Assembly (NCBI GenBank): GCA_018399055.1
Contig: CP073762.1
Coordinates: 372,001 to 436,000, forward strand
Source of the DNA: Simkaniaceae bacterium
GTDB taxonomy: Bacteria > Chlamydiota > Chlamydiia > Chlamydiales > Simkaniaceae
Reading direction: 5' to 3'
DNA length: 64,000 nucleotides
The notes under the pieces were generated by a model, which was not told the DNA's origin, did not search any database, and saw only the letters and a program-made list of their open reading frames with translations. The position numbers were made by a program, and so were the translations under genes. Shown here one piece after another: positions 35,679 through 44,000 of the stretch. How positions within the stretch are numbered: the stretch's first letter is position 1; each line of letters starts with the position of its first letter.

Positions 35679-36377
35679 ATGCAGAAAAAAAAGAAAAATA
35701 CCTTTATATGGTTTGAGTTTGAAATCCTCTCTCAATTTACAGAAATTGTTCATGCTGTTTTCTGGAATTTTCCTTTGGGAGAAAGAGATGATGTGTCCCA
35801 TCCGAAAAAAGCGCTAGACGTTTTAGGAATCGAAAAAGGAGTCAAACTAAAGCAATGCCACAGGGACGATCTTTTAGAGGTGAAAGGCGCAGACCAAATC
35901 GATCATTATGATGATTATGATGGAATTGTTACCCAGAAAGCAGGGATTGGACTCCTCATCCGTCATGCGGATTGTCAGGGGACAATCTTTTATGATCCTG
36001 TCCAAAAAGCGATTGGAAATGTTCACTGTGGATGGCGGGGAAGCACACTAAATATTTATAAAAAAACCATTGAGAAAATGGAAAGGCTTTATGGCAGCAG
36101 GCCTAAAGATCTCATTGTTTGTATTGGCCCCAGTTTAGGTCCCCACAATGCTGAGTTCAAACATTACAAAGAGGAGCTCCCAAAGTCCTTTTGGAAGTAT
36201 CAAGTCTATCCTTCATATTTTAACTTTTGGGAAATTTCAAGAGCGCAACTTTTAGATGCTGGGGTTTTGAAAGAGCATATTGAAATCGCGAAGATATGCA
36301 CATACGATGAAGGGTTTTCATACCGCAAAAATAAATTGACGCCTCATCATGGAACGATCGTAGCATTGTCAAATTAG
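35679..36377 (+). CDS. pgeF: PgeF/YfiH-family multicopper-oxidase-like (laccase domain) protein
   Basis: 232 aa of the YfiH/DUF152 family, related to peptidoglycan editing factor PgeF and to purine nucleoside phosphorylase-like enzymes. The metal-binding residues are visible as IRHADCQG, NVHCGWRGS and FKHYKEE. Function in this organism could be editing of muropeptides or purine nucleoside metabolism. It is divergent from cysC with only 32 bases between start codons and no Shine-Dalgarno, so a leaderless mRNA is possible. The promoter of rmlC begins inside its 3' end. Confidence 0.8.
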   Translation: MQKKKKNTFIWFEFEILSQFTEIVHAVFWNFPLGERDDVSHPKKALDVLGIEKGVKLKQCHRDDLLEVKGADQIDHYDDYDGIVTQKAGIGLLIRHADCQGTIFYDPVQKAIGNVHCGWRGSTLNIYKKTIEKMERLYGSRPKDLIVCIGPSLGPHNAEFKHYKEELPKSFWKYQVYPSYFNFWEISRAQLLDAGVLKEHIEIAKICTYDEGFSYRKNKLTPHHGTIVALSN

Positions 36378-36395
36378 AGCAATACGCGCTATAAT
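36366..36395 (+). promoter_or_regulatory. promoter of the rmlCDB-kdsB operon, near-leaderless
   Basis: TTGTCA (36366-36371), an 18-base spacer and a consensus TATAAT (36390-36395). The rmlC ATG at 36404 is 8 bases after the -10 box, so the transcript should start within a few bases of the start codon. No Shine-Dalgarno is seen. The -35 box lies in the last codons of pgeF. Confidence 0.55.
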
Positions 36396-36403
36396 CATGG
36401 GCA

Positions 36404-36940
36404 ATGGAAATACAAGAATTAAAATTAAAAGGTGCGCGGGTCGTTTCCCCCAACGTTTTCAAAGACAAAAGAGGGTTTTTCTTTGAAAGCCACCAGGTGG
36501 AGCGCTACCTAGAAGGGGGGATTAATTGTTCCTTTGTTCAAGATAATCATTCCTATTCTAAAGAAGGGACGATTCGGGGAATGCACTTCCAATCTGCTCC
36601 AGGCCAGGCTAAGCTTGTACGGGTTGCGGTGGGGAAAATCTATGATGTGATTGTCGATATCCGTCCCGACTCCCCAACGTTTGGAAAGTGGGAAGGGGTG
36701 TATCTTGATGATGAGTCGCATAGGCAACTCTTTGTTCCCGTAGGATTTGCCCATGGCTTTTGTGTCGTCAGCCCTGATGCGCATGTTCTTTATAAGACAA
36801 GTTCTCCCTATAACGGCAAAACAGAAATGGGTTTTCGATTTGACGACCCCGAAGTAGGAATCAAATGGCCTGTTCAAACGCCCATTGTTTCTGAAAGGGA
36901 TCAAAAAAGCCCTTATTTTTACGAATTGAGGTGGTCATGA
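36404..36940 (+). CDS. rmlC: dTDP-4-dehydrorhamnose 3,5-epimerase
   Basis: Cupin-fold epimerase, third step of dTDP-L-rhamnose synthesis, 178 aa (normal length). Signature segments are DKRGFFFESHQ, QDNHSYSKEGTIRGMHFQ with the catalytic histidine, and VPVGFAHGFCVVSPDAHVLYKTS. It is the first gene of a four-gene operon with rmlD, rmlB and kdsB, each overlapping the next. No rmlA (glucose-1-phosphate thymidylyltransferase) lies in the window. Confidence 0.93.
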   Translation: MEIQELKLKGARVVSPNVFKDKRGFFFESHQVERYLEGGINCSFVQDNHSYSKEGTIRGMHFQSAPGQAKLVRVAVGKIYDVIVDIRPDSPTFGKWEGVYLDDESHRQLFVPVGFAHGFCVVSPDAHVLYKTSSPYNGKTEMGFRFDDPEVGIKWPVQTPIVSERDQKSPYFYELRWS

Positions 36941-37779
36941 AACTGTGGATACTAGGAAAAAGGGGGATTCTTTCGAGCGCAATGCAACGAAAGTGTAAGG
37001 AAAAGGGGATTGACTTTGTCGCCACTTCGCGCAAAGAAGTTGATCTTCATCAAGAAGAAGCGATTCAAGCGCAATTTGAAACCCTATCGTTCACCCATGT
37101 GATTAATTGCGCTGCCTATACCGCTGTTGATAGAGCCGAAGAGGAAGAAGAAAAAGCCCACGCTCTTAACGCACGCGCAATTGAAATACTTGCGAAACAT
37201 GCAAATGCCTACAGAAAAAAGCTGATCCACTTTTCTACTGACTATGTTTTTGATGGAAAGGAAAAAGGATATGGGGAAGACTCTGAAACTGCCCCGTTAT
37301 CAATCTATGGAAAAAGTAAAGAAGCTGGTGAAAAATTGCTTAAAAAGTATCATCCAGAAGCTTGCTTGATTCGTACGTCTTGGCTTTTTGGGAAAGAAGG
37401 GAACCACTTTGTTAAAACAATGGTCCGTTTGATGCAAGAAAAGGAAATGATTGGAGTGGTCAGCGATCAGTGGGGACGTCCTACCTATGCAGATGATTTA
37501 GCAGAAGCTGCCCTCACACTTCTAGATGCTTCAGGAACCTACCACTTTGCAAATGCAGGAGAAACGACTTGGCATGGATTTGCTGAGGCGATTAAAAAGA
37601 GTCTTGAAAAGAACAATGTTCCTCTTAAGTGCCAACAGGTTAATCCCATTTCGACCGAGGACTTTGGCGTAATAGCAAAGCGCCCAGCGTCTTCAATTCT
37701 GAAAACTGAGAATTTTTCTCCTCCCCATTGGGAAGAAGGACTTGAAGAGGTGATTCGTCATGCACTTAAGACCAAATAA
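36937..37779 (+). CDS. rmlD: dTDP-4-dehydrorhamnose reductase
   Basis: SDR that makes the final reduction to dTDP-L-rhamnose, 280 aa from ATG 36937, which overlaps the rmlC stop (ATGA). Typical motifs are NCAAYTAVDRAEEE, HFSTDYVFDGKEKGYGE, SIYGKSKEAGE with the catalytic pair, and RTSWLFGKEGNHFVKTM. The nucleotide-binding loop is GKRGILSSAMQ, somewhat divergent from GxxGxxG. It overlaps rmlB by 20 bases. Confidence 0.92.
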   Translation: MKLWILGKRGILSSAMQRKCKEKGIDFVATSRKEVDLHQEEAIQAQFETLSFTHVINCAAYTAVDRAEEEEEKAHALNARAIEILAKHANAYRKKLIHFSTDYVFDGKEKGYGEDSETAPLSIYGKSKEAGEKLLKKYHPEACLIRTSWLFGKEGNHFVKTMVRLMQEKEMIGVVSDQWGRPTYADDLAEAALTLLDASGTYHFANAGETTWHGFAEAIKKSLEKNNVPLKCQQVNPISTEDFGVIAKRPASSILKTENFSPPHWEEGLEEVIRHALKTK

Positions 37780-38746
37780 CGCCCATATTCTTGTTACAGG
37801 GGGCGCAGGATTTATGGGATCGGCGTTTATCCGCTATGTTTTGAAGCAAGAGGGTTTTTCTGGGCATCTTTCCAACCTTGATCTCTTAACCTATGCGGGG
37901 AACTTAGGCAATGTGGCAACGGTCTCAAGTGATGAGCGTTATAGCTTTTATCAAGGAGACATTCGGGATAGAGAGCTTCTTGAAAAAATTCATGAAGAGC
38001 GCCCGATTGATCTCATAGTACATTTTGCTGCTGAGACCCACGTGGACCGAAGCATTACAGATCCAGGGGTATTTTTAGAAACAAATGTGATAGGAACACA
38101 TGTTCTTTTGGAGTTTGTTAAAGCCCATTCCAAGATTCACTTTCACCATATTTCAACCGATGAAGTCTATGGAGCTCTTGGAAAAGAGGGATCGTTTAAT
38201 GAGGAGTCTTCTTACAAACCTAACTCTCCTTATTCTGCATCAAAGGCAAGTGCGGACCACTTTGTGAGGGCATATGGGGCAACGTATGGCTTATCGACGA
38301 CCCTTTCACATGCAAGTAACAACTATGGTCCCTGCCAATACCCTGAGAAATTCATTCCGCTTATGATCCAAAATGCGCTAGAAAGAAAACCTCTTCCTGT
38401 TTACGGATCGGGAGAAAATGTGAGGGAGTGGCTCTATGTTGAAGACCATGCACGCGCTATTTGGGCCATCCTTAGCCAAGGGAAAAAGGGCGAGGTTTAT
38501 AACATCGGAGGGGGGAATGAAATGAAAAATCTAGACCTTCTTCAGTTGATTTTAAATGTCATTGAAGAGATGACGGGAGAGACGGGGCTTGACAGGCTTA
38601 TTACCTATGTTCCAGATCGTCTTGGGCATGATTTTAGGTACGCAATGGATGGCGCTAAAGTGGAGCAACTGGGCTATCGTCCCATTTGGCCGCTGCAAGC
38701 GGGGCTTCGAGAAACCATTAAAACTTTTCCAGGAGTACTGGTGTGA
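37760..38746 (+). CDS. rmlB: dTDP-glucose 4,6-dehydratase
   Basis: Extended SDR, 328 aa, which converts dTDP-glucose to the 4-keto-6-deoxy sugar. It has TGGAGFMGSAFIRYVL, HFAAETHVDRSI, HISTDEVYGALG, the catalytic YSASKASADH and SNNYGPCQYPEKFIPL, all hallmarks of RmlB. The C-terminal part YVPDRLGHDFRYAMD is also typical. It overlaps rmlD at the start, and kdsB at the end through GTGA. Confidence 0.94.
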   Translation: MHLRPNNAHILVTGGAGFMGSAFIRYVLKQEGFSGHLSNLDLLTYAGNLGNVATVSSDERYSFYQGDIRDRELLEKIHEERPIDLIVHFAAETHVDRSITDPGVFLETNVIGTHVLLEFVKAHSKIHFHHISTDEVYGALGKEGSFNEESSYKPNSPYSASKASADHFVRAYGATYGLSTTLSHASNNYGPCQYPEKFIPLMIQNALERKPLPVYGSGENVREWLYVEDHARAIWAILSQGKKGEVYNIGGGNEMKNLDLLQLILNVIEEMTGETGLDRLITYVPDRLGHDFRYAMDGAKVEQLGYRPIWPLQAGLRETIKTFPGVLV

Positions 38747-39480
38747 AAATTGTATGCGTAATCCCAGCAAGACTTGCTTCAAGTCGGTTCCCCAAGAAAG
38801 TGCTTGCAATGCTAGGCGAAAAACCGATGCTCCAATGGATATGGGAAGCAGCTAGTAGTGTTGATCTATTCGATGATGTCGCATTTGCGATTGATGATTC
38901 TGAAACAGAGCGACTGATTGACTCCTTCGAAGGGAAACATTTTATGACCTCCCCTGATTGTCCTTCAGGAACCGATCGTCTCATTGAACTTCAGTCTGAA
39001 GGAAAAATGCAAGGGGATATTTGGGTCAATTGGCAGGGAGATGAACCCTTTATCCACCTGGAAATGATCGAAAATCTTTTACAAACGACCAACGAGGCAT
39101 ATGACATTTGGTCTTTAAGGAAGGAAATCGAGAGAGAAGAAGATATTGAGGATCCCAATGTGGTGAAAGTTGTGACCGATCCCCAAGATCGTGCCCTCTA
39201 TTTTTCTCGCTCACCCATTCCTTATGACAGAGATGGTCTCGAAAATGTCACTTACTACAAACACGTAGGGATCTATGCTTACACGGCTAATGCCTTAAAA
39301 CAAATATCCGCACTCTCTCCCAGTCTATTAGAGCAGGCAGAAGGGCTCGAGCAGCTCCGCTTCCTCGAAAATGGGATGAATATTCAGGTGCATGAGACGG
39401 CTCACGATTCGCTTGGAATCGATATTCCTGAAGATCTTGCGCGCGCGATGGACCGTATCTCTTCTCAAGTCATTTTTTAA
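38743..39480 (+). CDS. kdsB: 3-deoxy-manno-octulosonate cytidylyltransferase
   Basis: Activates KDO as CMP-KDO for the LPS inner core, 245 aa. It begins at GTG with GGAG upstream and overlaps the rmlB stop. Signature segments are VIPARLASSRFPKK, TSPDCPSGTDRL, NWQGDEPFI and YFSRSPIPYDRD, with HVGIYAYT near residue 170. Its pairing with rhamnose synthesis indicates LPS with a KDO core and probably rhamnose-containing glycan. Confidence 0.94.
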   Translation: MKIVCVIPARLASSRFPKKVLAMLGEKPMLQWIWEAASSVDLFDDVAFAIDDSETERLIDSFEGKHFMTSPDCPSGTDRLIELQSEGKMQGDIWVNWQGDEPFIHLEMIENLLQTTNEAYDIWSLRKEIEREEDIEDPNVVKVVTDPQDRALYFSRSPIPYDRDGLENVTYYKHVGIYAYTANALKQISALSPSLLEQAEGLEQLRFLENGMNIQVHETAHDSLGIDIPEDLARAMDRISSQVIF

Positions 39481-39649
39481 GCTCAAAGGTCCCCTATTTA
39501 TACCATTCGAAAGTCTCCGTGCTTTTGTGTCATTATTTCCTACGAATGGTGGTACTTGTTTTTTTCTGCCATTTCGTAGATAATCCCTCGGAAAAGAAGA
39601 CGTGGAGAGGCTTTTTTATGATATCTAATACCATTTCCACGAAATAAAA

Positions 39650-40162
39650 TCATATTACAGCCCATGACCTGGAACAGAGCTGCTTGACATGATCTGGGAT
39701 GTTTACAAACCAATTCCAAGCTTCGCAGCACGCCTCTACAATCGCCTCATATCCCTCAAAACAGCGGTTAGCTAACCAATTGTCTCGAAGAACCTGCCAA
39801 ACCTGCTCTGTTGGATTGAGCTCAGGCGAAGCAACTGGTAGGGGAAGAAGAGTGAGGTTGTCGAATATCTTGAGCCGCTTAGTTGTATGCCAAGCTGCCC
39901 GATCTAGCACTAAAACAGCATGCCGCCCAGGTGGTACTTGTGCTGATATCTCCTTTAAATGTGCGAGCATTGCATCCGTATTTGCAGCAGGTAAAACTAA
40001 GCCAACGGCCTCATCACGACTAGGGCAGACCGCGCCGAATATATATGCATACTCAAATTGTTGTTGGCGAGTCACTCGAGGCCTTGTCCCTTTTCTAGCC
40101 CAGGTACGGGTTACAGTACCCCGTTGTCCAACTCTTGCTTCATCTTGAAACCAAATATCCAC
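39650..40162 (-). CDS. IS630 transposase, catalytic C-terminal part (orfB)
   Basis: DDE catalytic domain with WFQDEARVGQ, the second aspartate in LVLDRAAWH and PVASPELNPTEQVWQ holding the last acidic residue. The first in-frame start is GTG 40162, but the frame is open back to the T7 run (A7 on minus) at 40215-40221. From there it reads KEEVQKAVPNQVNLEDVD, a natural link to orfA. A one-base backward shift at A7 therefore joins the two parts into a full-length enzyme of about 350 aa. On its own this part lacks the DNA-binding domain. Confidence 0.82.
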   Translation of the reverse strand: MDIWFQDEARVGQRGTVTRTWARKGTRPRVTRQQQFEYAYIFGAVCPSRDEAVGLVLPAANTDAMLAHLKEISAQVPPGRHAVLVLDRAAWHTTKRLKIFDNLTLLPLPVASPELNPTEQVWQVLRDNWLANRCFEGYEAIVEACCEAWNWFVNIPDHVKQLCSRSWAVI

Positions 40163-40173
40163 ATCTTCAAGAT

Positions 40174-40704
40174 TTACTTGATTCGGAACTGCTTTTTGGA
40201 CTTCTTCTTTAAAATTTTTTTAAAAGCGAGCTGAACTTGTTCATCTGCCTTTGGATGTCGAGAGCGAGCAGTTATCCAAACAAGCCCAGCCTTTTTTAAG
40301 AGGGCATACAAGCAACTTTTATTAGGGGAAATTCCAAATTTTTCCTCGAGCAAATGCCCAATATCTTTGCCTCGAATTCTTCCTCCGCAACGCTTTTTGC
40401 TTAAGCTTTCGACTTCCTCCCGAAACTCTTCATATCTATCAGGAGACAAAAAGGGCTTTGCTCCTCTCCCCGGCTTCTCTCTCAATCCGTCAACTCCCTC
40501 TACTCGGAATTTGCTCACCCAGGCGCTGATAGTTCGAGGGCTGACTTTAAGCATTTGTGCAACTTCATTAAAGCTTTTTCCATCTTGAACATGTGCCATT
40601 GCAAGAAAACGAATGCGCTCCCTAGGCTTGGCCTCTGTTCTGGCTAACCTAGGGAAATTGTATTCATGAAGTCTTGGTATCGGCAAGGCTTTTCTACCTC
40701 TCAA
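40174..40704 (-). CDS. IS630 transposase, DNA-binding N-terminal part (orfA)
   Basis: 176 aa starting at TTG with GGAGGA upstream. It contains the helix-turn-helix region NEVAQMLKVSPRTISAWVSKF, a basic linker, and the second domain (GRIRGKDIGHLLEEKFGIS). After the A7 run the zero frame continues for only about 13 residues (LKKKSKKQFRIK) and stops. The real continuation is in the -1 frame. Either slippage at A7 makes the full protein or the copy is a recent one-base mutant. Confidence 0.82.
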   Translation of the reverse strand: MRGRKALPIPRLHEYNFPRLARTEAKPRERIRFLAMAHVQDGKSFNEVAQMLKVSPRTISAWVSKFRVEGVDGLREKPGRGAKPFLSPDRYEEFREEVESLSKKRCGGRIRGKDIGHLLEEKFGISPNKSCLYALLKKAGLVWITARSRHPKADEQVQLAFKKILKKKSKKQFRIK

Positions 40705-40824
40705 CTGCTCCTCCTTTTTTGAAGAGCAACCATACCACAGGTATCAATTAAATTTATGAATATATTTCATGAAAATGGTATTAGCTATATGTAGAAGAGA
40801 AATCACAAATGGAGTTGAAGATCA

Positions 40825-42849
40825 ATGGAGAAATACCTAATCAAATACCTATTCATCGCAATACTGGCCTGCAGCTCATTGATAGGTATAGAGATAGATG
40901 CAACGCATACTCAAGGAAACGGCGTAGGTTATAAAAGACAATATTCAAAAATAGGCATCTACCACGCCTTTGAAAATTACCGTTTCCAACCGTTTATTGA
41001 TCTTCGCTATCTCGTGCTCAATAAAGGCAAACAAGGCGCTAACTTAGGAGCAGGTATTGGCTACCAATTTGCCCAAGAAAGCAGACTTTCTGCCTATGCC
41101 TTTTTTGACCTCACAGAAAGTAGTACAAATCACATCTTTAACCAGATGATGGGAGGATTATCGTATAGCCATCCTCTCATCTTTTCAGGAAAAGATTGGG
41201 GTGAAATTGCCTCCAATTTTAATGGATATTTTCCTTTAAAAAGCCATGAAAAAAGAATTAAAAACCCATCCTTTGGGGGCTTTAAAGGAAATAACTTACT
41301 AATCTGTCAAACAGACCGCTATGCCTTAACCGGAAGTAACCTCGAAATTGGCTACCTCTCAAGCTCGTGGAATAACTGGAACCTTTATGCAGCGGGAAGT
41401 GCTTACTACTTTAAAAGATCCGATCTTCACGCCTTCGGAGGCTATGGTAAGCTCCGCCTGACTTATAATAACCTCATTAGTATTGAAGGGCAAGTCTCAG
41501 GAGATCGTCTTTTTGGAACCAATATCAACGGAACCATCGGCATCCGTATCCCTCTAGGAAAAAGAGAAATGAAAGCGGTTAAAAACCGTCAATACTCAAC
41601 TCACAAATCACGACCAGTTGAAAGGTTTGAGCCTATCGTCTCGGATAAAAACAAACGAAAAATCGTAGCAAAAGATCGTTCAGGAGCTCCATTAAACTTC
41701 ATCTTTGTAAACAACTTAAATGGAAGTGATGGAACCTTTGAAGATCCTTTTGCAACCCTTGCTGATGCACAAAGTGCAGCTAACCCAGGAGATATCATTT
41801 ATGTCTTTCCAGGAGATGGAACCACAAAAGGAATGGATCAAGGGTTCGTGATGCAAGAAAGACAAACTCTAGCTGGATCAGGTGTGGCACTTGATGTTAG
41901 TACCAACAAAGGGTCCATTATCATCCCAGCCTTAACCTTAAATGGTCCCCAAATGACGTTCTCTTCGGGCAATGGAGTTGAGATAAATAGGGACTGTACT
42001 GTTAGCGGTATAACAGTTAGCTTACCATATGGAGGGGGTGGAATTGAAAGCCCATTCAATTTTGATTTTTCAGATGGAACGGCTTCTGTTCGCATCTTAA
42101 ACTGTGTTGCATTGGGTAATGGATTTCCTAAAGACTTGATTGCAATTGAAGCTAGAGGAACAAGTGTTATTACAGCTACTGTAGTTAACTGCTTAGTCAG
42201 AGATACTACACGAGATGGTTTTGAAGTGCGAAGCCAAGATACAGCGACTCTTAATGCAAAATATATTAACTGTTCAGCAGTTAATTGTGGCGAAGGATGG
42301 GAAGCTGATCTTATGGGCTCAAGTAATACAAACCTTGCCTTTATCAATTGTTCTGCAGTAAGCGGTAGTGATGAAGGGTATAGTATAGATCCAGGTGACT
42401 CAGTGAATTTAGTCGTCAACTTTAGTCAGTGTAAGGCAAATAATAATGATGATGAAGGATTTCGGATTTTAACTGCACCTTTAGCCAATGTCCAGGCAAG
42501 CTTTATAAACTGCTCAGCTAACTCGAATGGCACTGAAGGTTTCCGAATGGACACAGGTGGAACGACTCAAGGTTTCGCAAGCTTTACAAACTGCACATCT
42601 AGTAATAACTCAAAGGGATTTTTACTTCAGACTACTGGAACAAGTTCAATTAATACCCAACTGGAGAATTGCAACAGCACCAACAACACTGCAGGTGGTT
42701 TTGAAATAAAAAATTCTGGGACGAGTATAACCGGAAGTTTAGATAACTGTTCTGCTGTTGGGAATGGATCTTTTAGCTTTGATATCGATACTCCAGGAGC
42801 AGGAACCTTTACCATTACTGGAGATGGAACAATCGATCTGCAGCTATAG
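40825..42849 (+). CDS. surface protein with N-terminal inverse-autotransporter-like barrel and beta-helix passenger
   Basis: 674 aa. Residues 1-21 are a signal peptide. About 24-250 resemble an outer-membrane beta-barrel of the inverse autotransporter (intimin/invasin) type: alternating aromatic strands, NLGAGIGYQF, AGSAYYFKRSDLHAFGGYG and a terminal GIRIPLG. A basic linker follows, then from about residue 295 a right-handed beta-helix with eight or more rungs of 26-29 residues, each centred on an NC pair (FINCSA, FTNCTS, LENCNS). The passenger is C-terminal, the reverse of chlamydial Pmps. GGAG precedes the ATG. Likely an adhesin or surface glycan-binding protein; that is inference. Confidence 0.72.
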   Translation: MEKYLIKYLFIAILACSSLIGIEIDATHTQGNGVGYKRQYSKIGIYHAFENYRFQPFIDLRYLVLNKGKQGANLGAGIGYQFAQESRLSAYAFFDLTESSTNHIFNQMMGGLSYSHPLIFSGKDWGEIASNFNGYFPLKSHEKRIKNPSFGGFKGNNLLICQTDRYALTGSNLEIGYLSSSWNNWNLYAAGSAYYFKRSDLHAFGGYGKLRLTYNNLISIEGQVSGDRLFGTNINGTIGIRIPLGKREMKAVKNRQYSTHKSRPVERFEPIVSDKNKRKIVAKDRSGAPLNFIFVNNLNGSDGTFEDPFATLADAQSAANPGDIIYVFPGDGTTKGMDQGFVMQERQTLAGSGVALDVSTNKGSIIIPALTLNGPQMTFSSGNGVEINRDCTVSGITVSLPYGGGGIESPFNFDFSDGTASVRILNCVALGNGFPKDLIAIEARGTSVITATVVNCLVRDTTRDGFEVRSQDTATLNAKYINCSAVNCGEGWEADLMGSSNTNLAFINCSAVSGSDEGYSIDPGDSVNLVVNFSQCKANNNDDEGFRILTAPLANVQASFINCSANSNGTEGFRMDTGGTTQGFASFTNCTSSNNSKGFLLQTTGTSSINTQLENCNSTNNTAGGFEIKNSGTSITGSLDNCSAVGNGSFSFDIDTPGAGTFTITGDGTIDLQL

Positions 42850-42850
42850 G

Positions 42851-42869
42851 GGATTGATCAAATCAATCC
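42851..42869. terminator. hairpin after the surface protein gene
   Basis: GGATTGATCAAATCAATCC forms an 8-bp stem with a 3-base loop directly after the stop codon at 42849. No T-run follows, so it may only stabilise the 3' end of the mRNA. Confidence 0.35.
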
Positions 42870-43065
42870 CTCCTAAGCCCAAAACAACCGATGTTAGCAG
42901 AATAGAAATTGAGGTAGAAGAAACCTACTGGGAAAATATTCCTACTTCCGAGAGTTAATAAGTTCCAAGGCCCAGCTGAGAGCTGTTAGAGCGGGGGGAG
43001 TGTTTTCATATTATCCTATTAAACTGATGATTAGATATTTCAGTAGATAAGAGACTTTCTCTGAA

Positions 43066-43449
43066 TTAAGCCAAACATGAAATCCTCCTCACGACCAATC
43101 GGCTCATCGCTAGATAGATCATTGATAAACCGCTACTTGTGATTAACTCGTAGTCTTTACTTAAACGACGACATTTCCCCAGCCAAGCAAATGTTCTTTC
43201 AACGATCCATCTCTTGGCTTCTACTTGAAATAACTTGCAATCTCTCCTTTTCACGATTTCCAAATCCACTCCCTCTTCCCTCAGCTCCTGCTGAAATTCA
43301 ACTCCATGATATCCATAATCTGCCCATACCTTTTTTGGGCATCTGCCAGCTTGTTTGCTCAGATACAACAACACCCTCAATCCATCTCGATCACCGCAGT
43401 TTCCTACGCTAACTGCTGCAGAGATTAGGAGTCCAAGGTGATCAACCAA
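43066..43449 (-). CDS. IS427-group transposase, C-terminal part (orfB)
   Basis: Contains the second catalytic aspartate in KKVWADYGYHG and the glutamate in KRWIVERTFAWLGKCRRLSKDYE, the classic C-terminal signature of this group. The first start codon in frame is at 43449, but the frame reads through from the A7 run at 43504-43510 as GLCGFDGGKKIKGRKRH, the usual middle of these proteins. It is therefore expressed as a -1 fusion with orfA. Confidence 0.85.
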   Translation of the reverse strand: MVDHLGLLISAAVSVGNCGDRDGLRVLLYLSKQAGRCPKKVWADYGYHGVEFQQELREEGVDLEIVKRRDCKLFQVEAKRWIVERTFAWLGKCRRLSKDYELITSSGLSMIYLAMSRLVVRRISCLA

Positions 43450-43856
43450 TATGTGTCTTTTCCTACCCTTAATTTTCTTGCCTCCATCAAACCCGCAGAG
43501 CCCTTTTTTTCTGTTGTTTTCACACTCTGACTGTCAACTATCCCTACTGACGGGTCCTCATTCTTTCCCATTAAAACTCTCAAGCGCCGGCTTAGGGCGG
43601 TATTGATCTGCTCAAACACCCCCCTGTCTCGCCACCGTAAAAACTGTGAATAGACTGTTTTCCAAGGGGGAAAATCATGAGGGAGATCACTCCACTGACA
43701 ACCTGTTCTCAGTACATAGAGAATAGCATTAAGTTTTTCTCTTCTAGAGTATTTACCCCTGCAACCGGCCCCTCTGTATATGCCTTTGGAGATCAAAGGC
43801 TCTATTTCGACCCATTCTTTATCGGTAAGGTCTCCAGGATAACTTTTTCGCACCAT
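43425..43856 (-). CDS. IS427-group transposase, N-terminal part (orfA)
   Basis: 143 aa. The N-terminal domain YPGDLTDKEWVEIEPLI and LNAILYVLRTGCQWSDLPHDFPPW is typical, and VGIVDSQSVKTTEKKG contains the first catalytic aspartate. In the zero frame the sequence becomes unrelated after the heptamer A AAA AAG (43509-43503), a standard programmed -1 frameshift site, and the family sequence continues in the -1 frame. Confidence 0.86.
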   Translation of the reverse strand: MVRKSYPGDLTDKEWVEIEPLISKGIYRGAGCRGKYSRREKLNAILYVLRTGCQWSDLPHDFPPWKTVYSQFLRWRDRGVFEQINTALSRRLRVLMGKNEDPSVGIVDSQSVKTTEKKGSAGLMEARKLRVGKDTYWLITLDS

Positions 43857-44000
43857 CTTTTCCTCCTATGCTTCATAGGGGGAAAGTATACTTAAATATT
43901 TAATTCAGAGAAAGTCTCTAAAGATCCTAGATAGTGTCGTCAAGAAATTTAAATAGTGATATACTTCAGCAAATTATTTCATCTGCAAGGAGAATTTGCT

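Larger units (their letters stand above)
39628..40781. mobile_element. IS630-family (Tc1/mariner superfamily) insertion sequence
   Basis: Ends begin ATACCATTT and finish AAATGGTAT; the inverted repeats continue imperfectly for about 20 bases. TA dinucleotides flank both ends (39626-39627, 40782-40783), the expected target duplication of this superfamily. Length 1154 bp with the transposase on minus, split into two frames. It lies between kdsB and the surface protein gene at 40825, 43 bases before that start codon. Confidence 0.85.
43051..43918. mobile_element. IS5-family element, IS427 group (element A)
   Basis: Perfect terminal inverted repeats GAGACTTTCTCTGAATTAA (left 43051-43069, inverted copy at 43900-43918), with TAA duplicated on both sides (43048-43050, 43919-43921). 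At 868 bp it has the usual size of IS427-group elements. The transposase is on minus in two overlapping frames joined by a slippery heptamer. Only 11 bases separate it from the next element. Confidence 0.87.

Noticed and set aside
39502-39555. Inverted 8-bp repeat ACCATTCG/CGAATGGT between kdsB and the IS630 element
   Set aside because: Short arms with a long spacer and no T-run; too weak to call a terminator or operator.
41838-42419. 193-codon antisense frame under the surface protein
   Set aside because: The plus-strand protein has regular beta-helix repeats; the long antisense frame is a by-product of those repeats.
42758-42958. Small frame ending at 42958 (reading KPKTTDVSRIEIEVEETYW near its end)
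   Set aside because: Most of it overlaps the surface protein gene, and there is no start or ribosome binding site of its own. The non-overlapping part may be the tail of a lost gene, but this cannot be shown.
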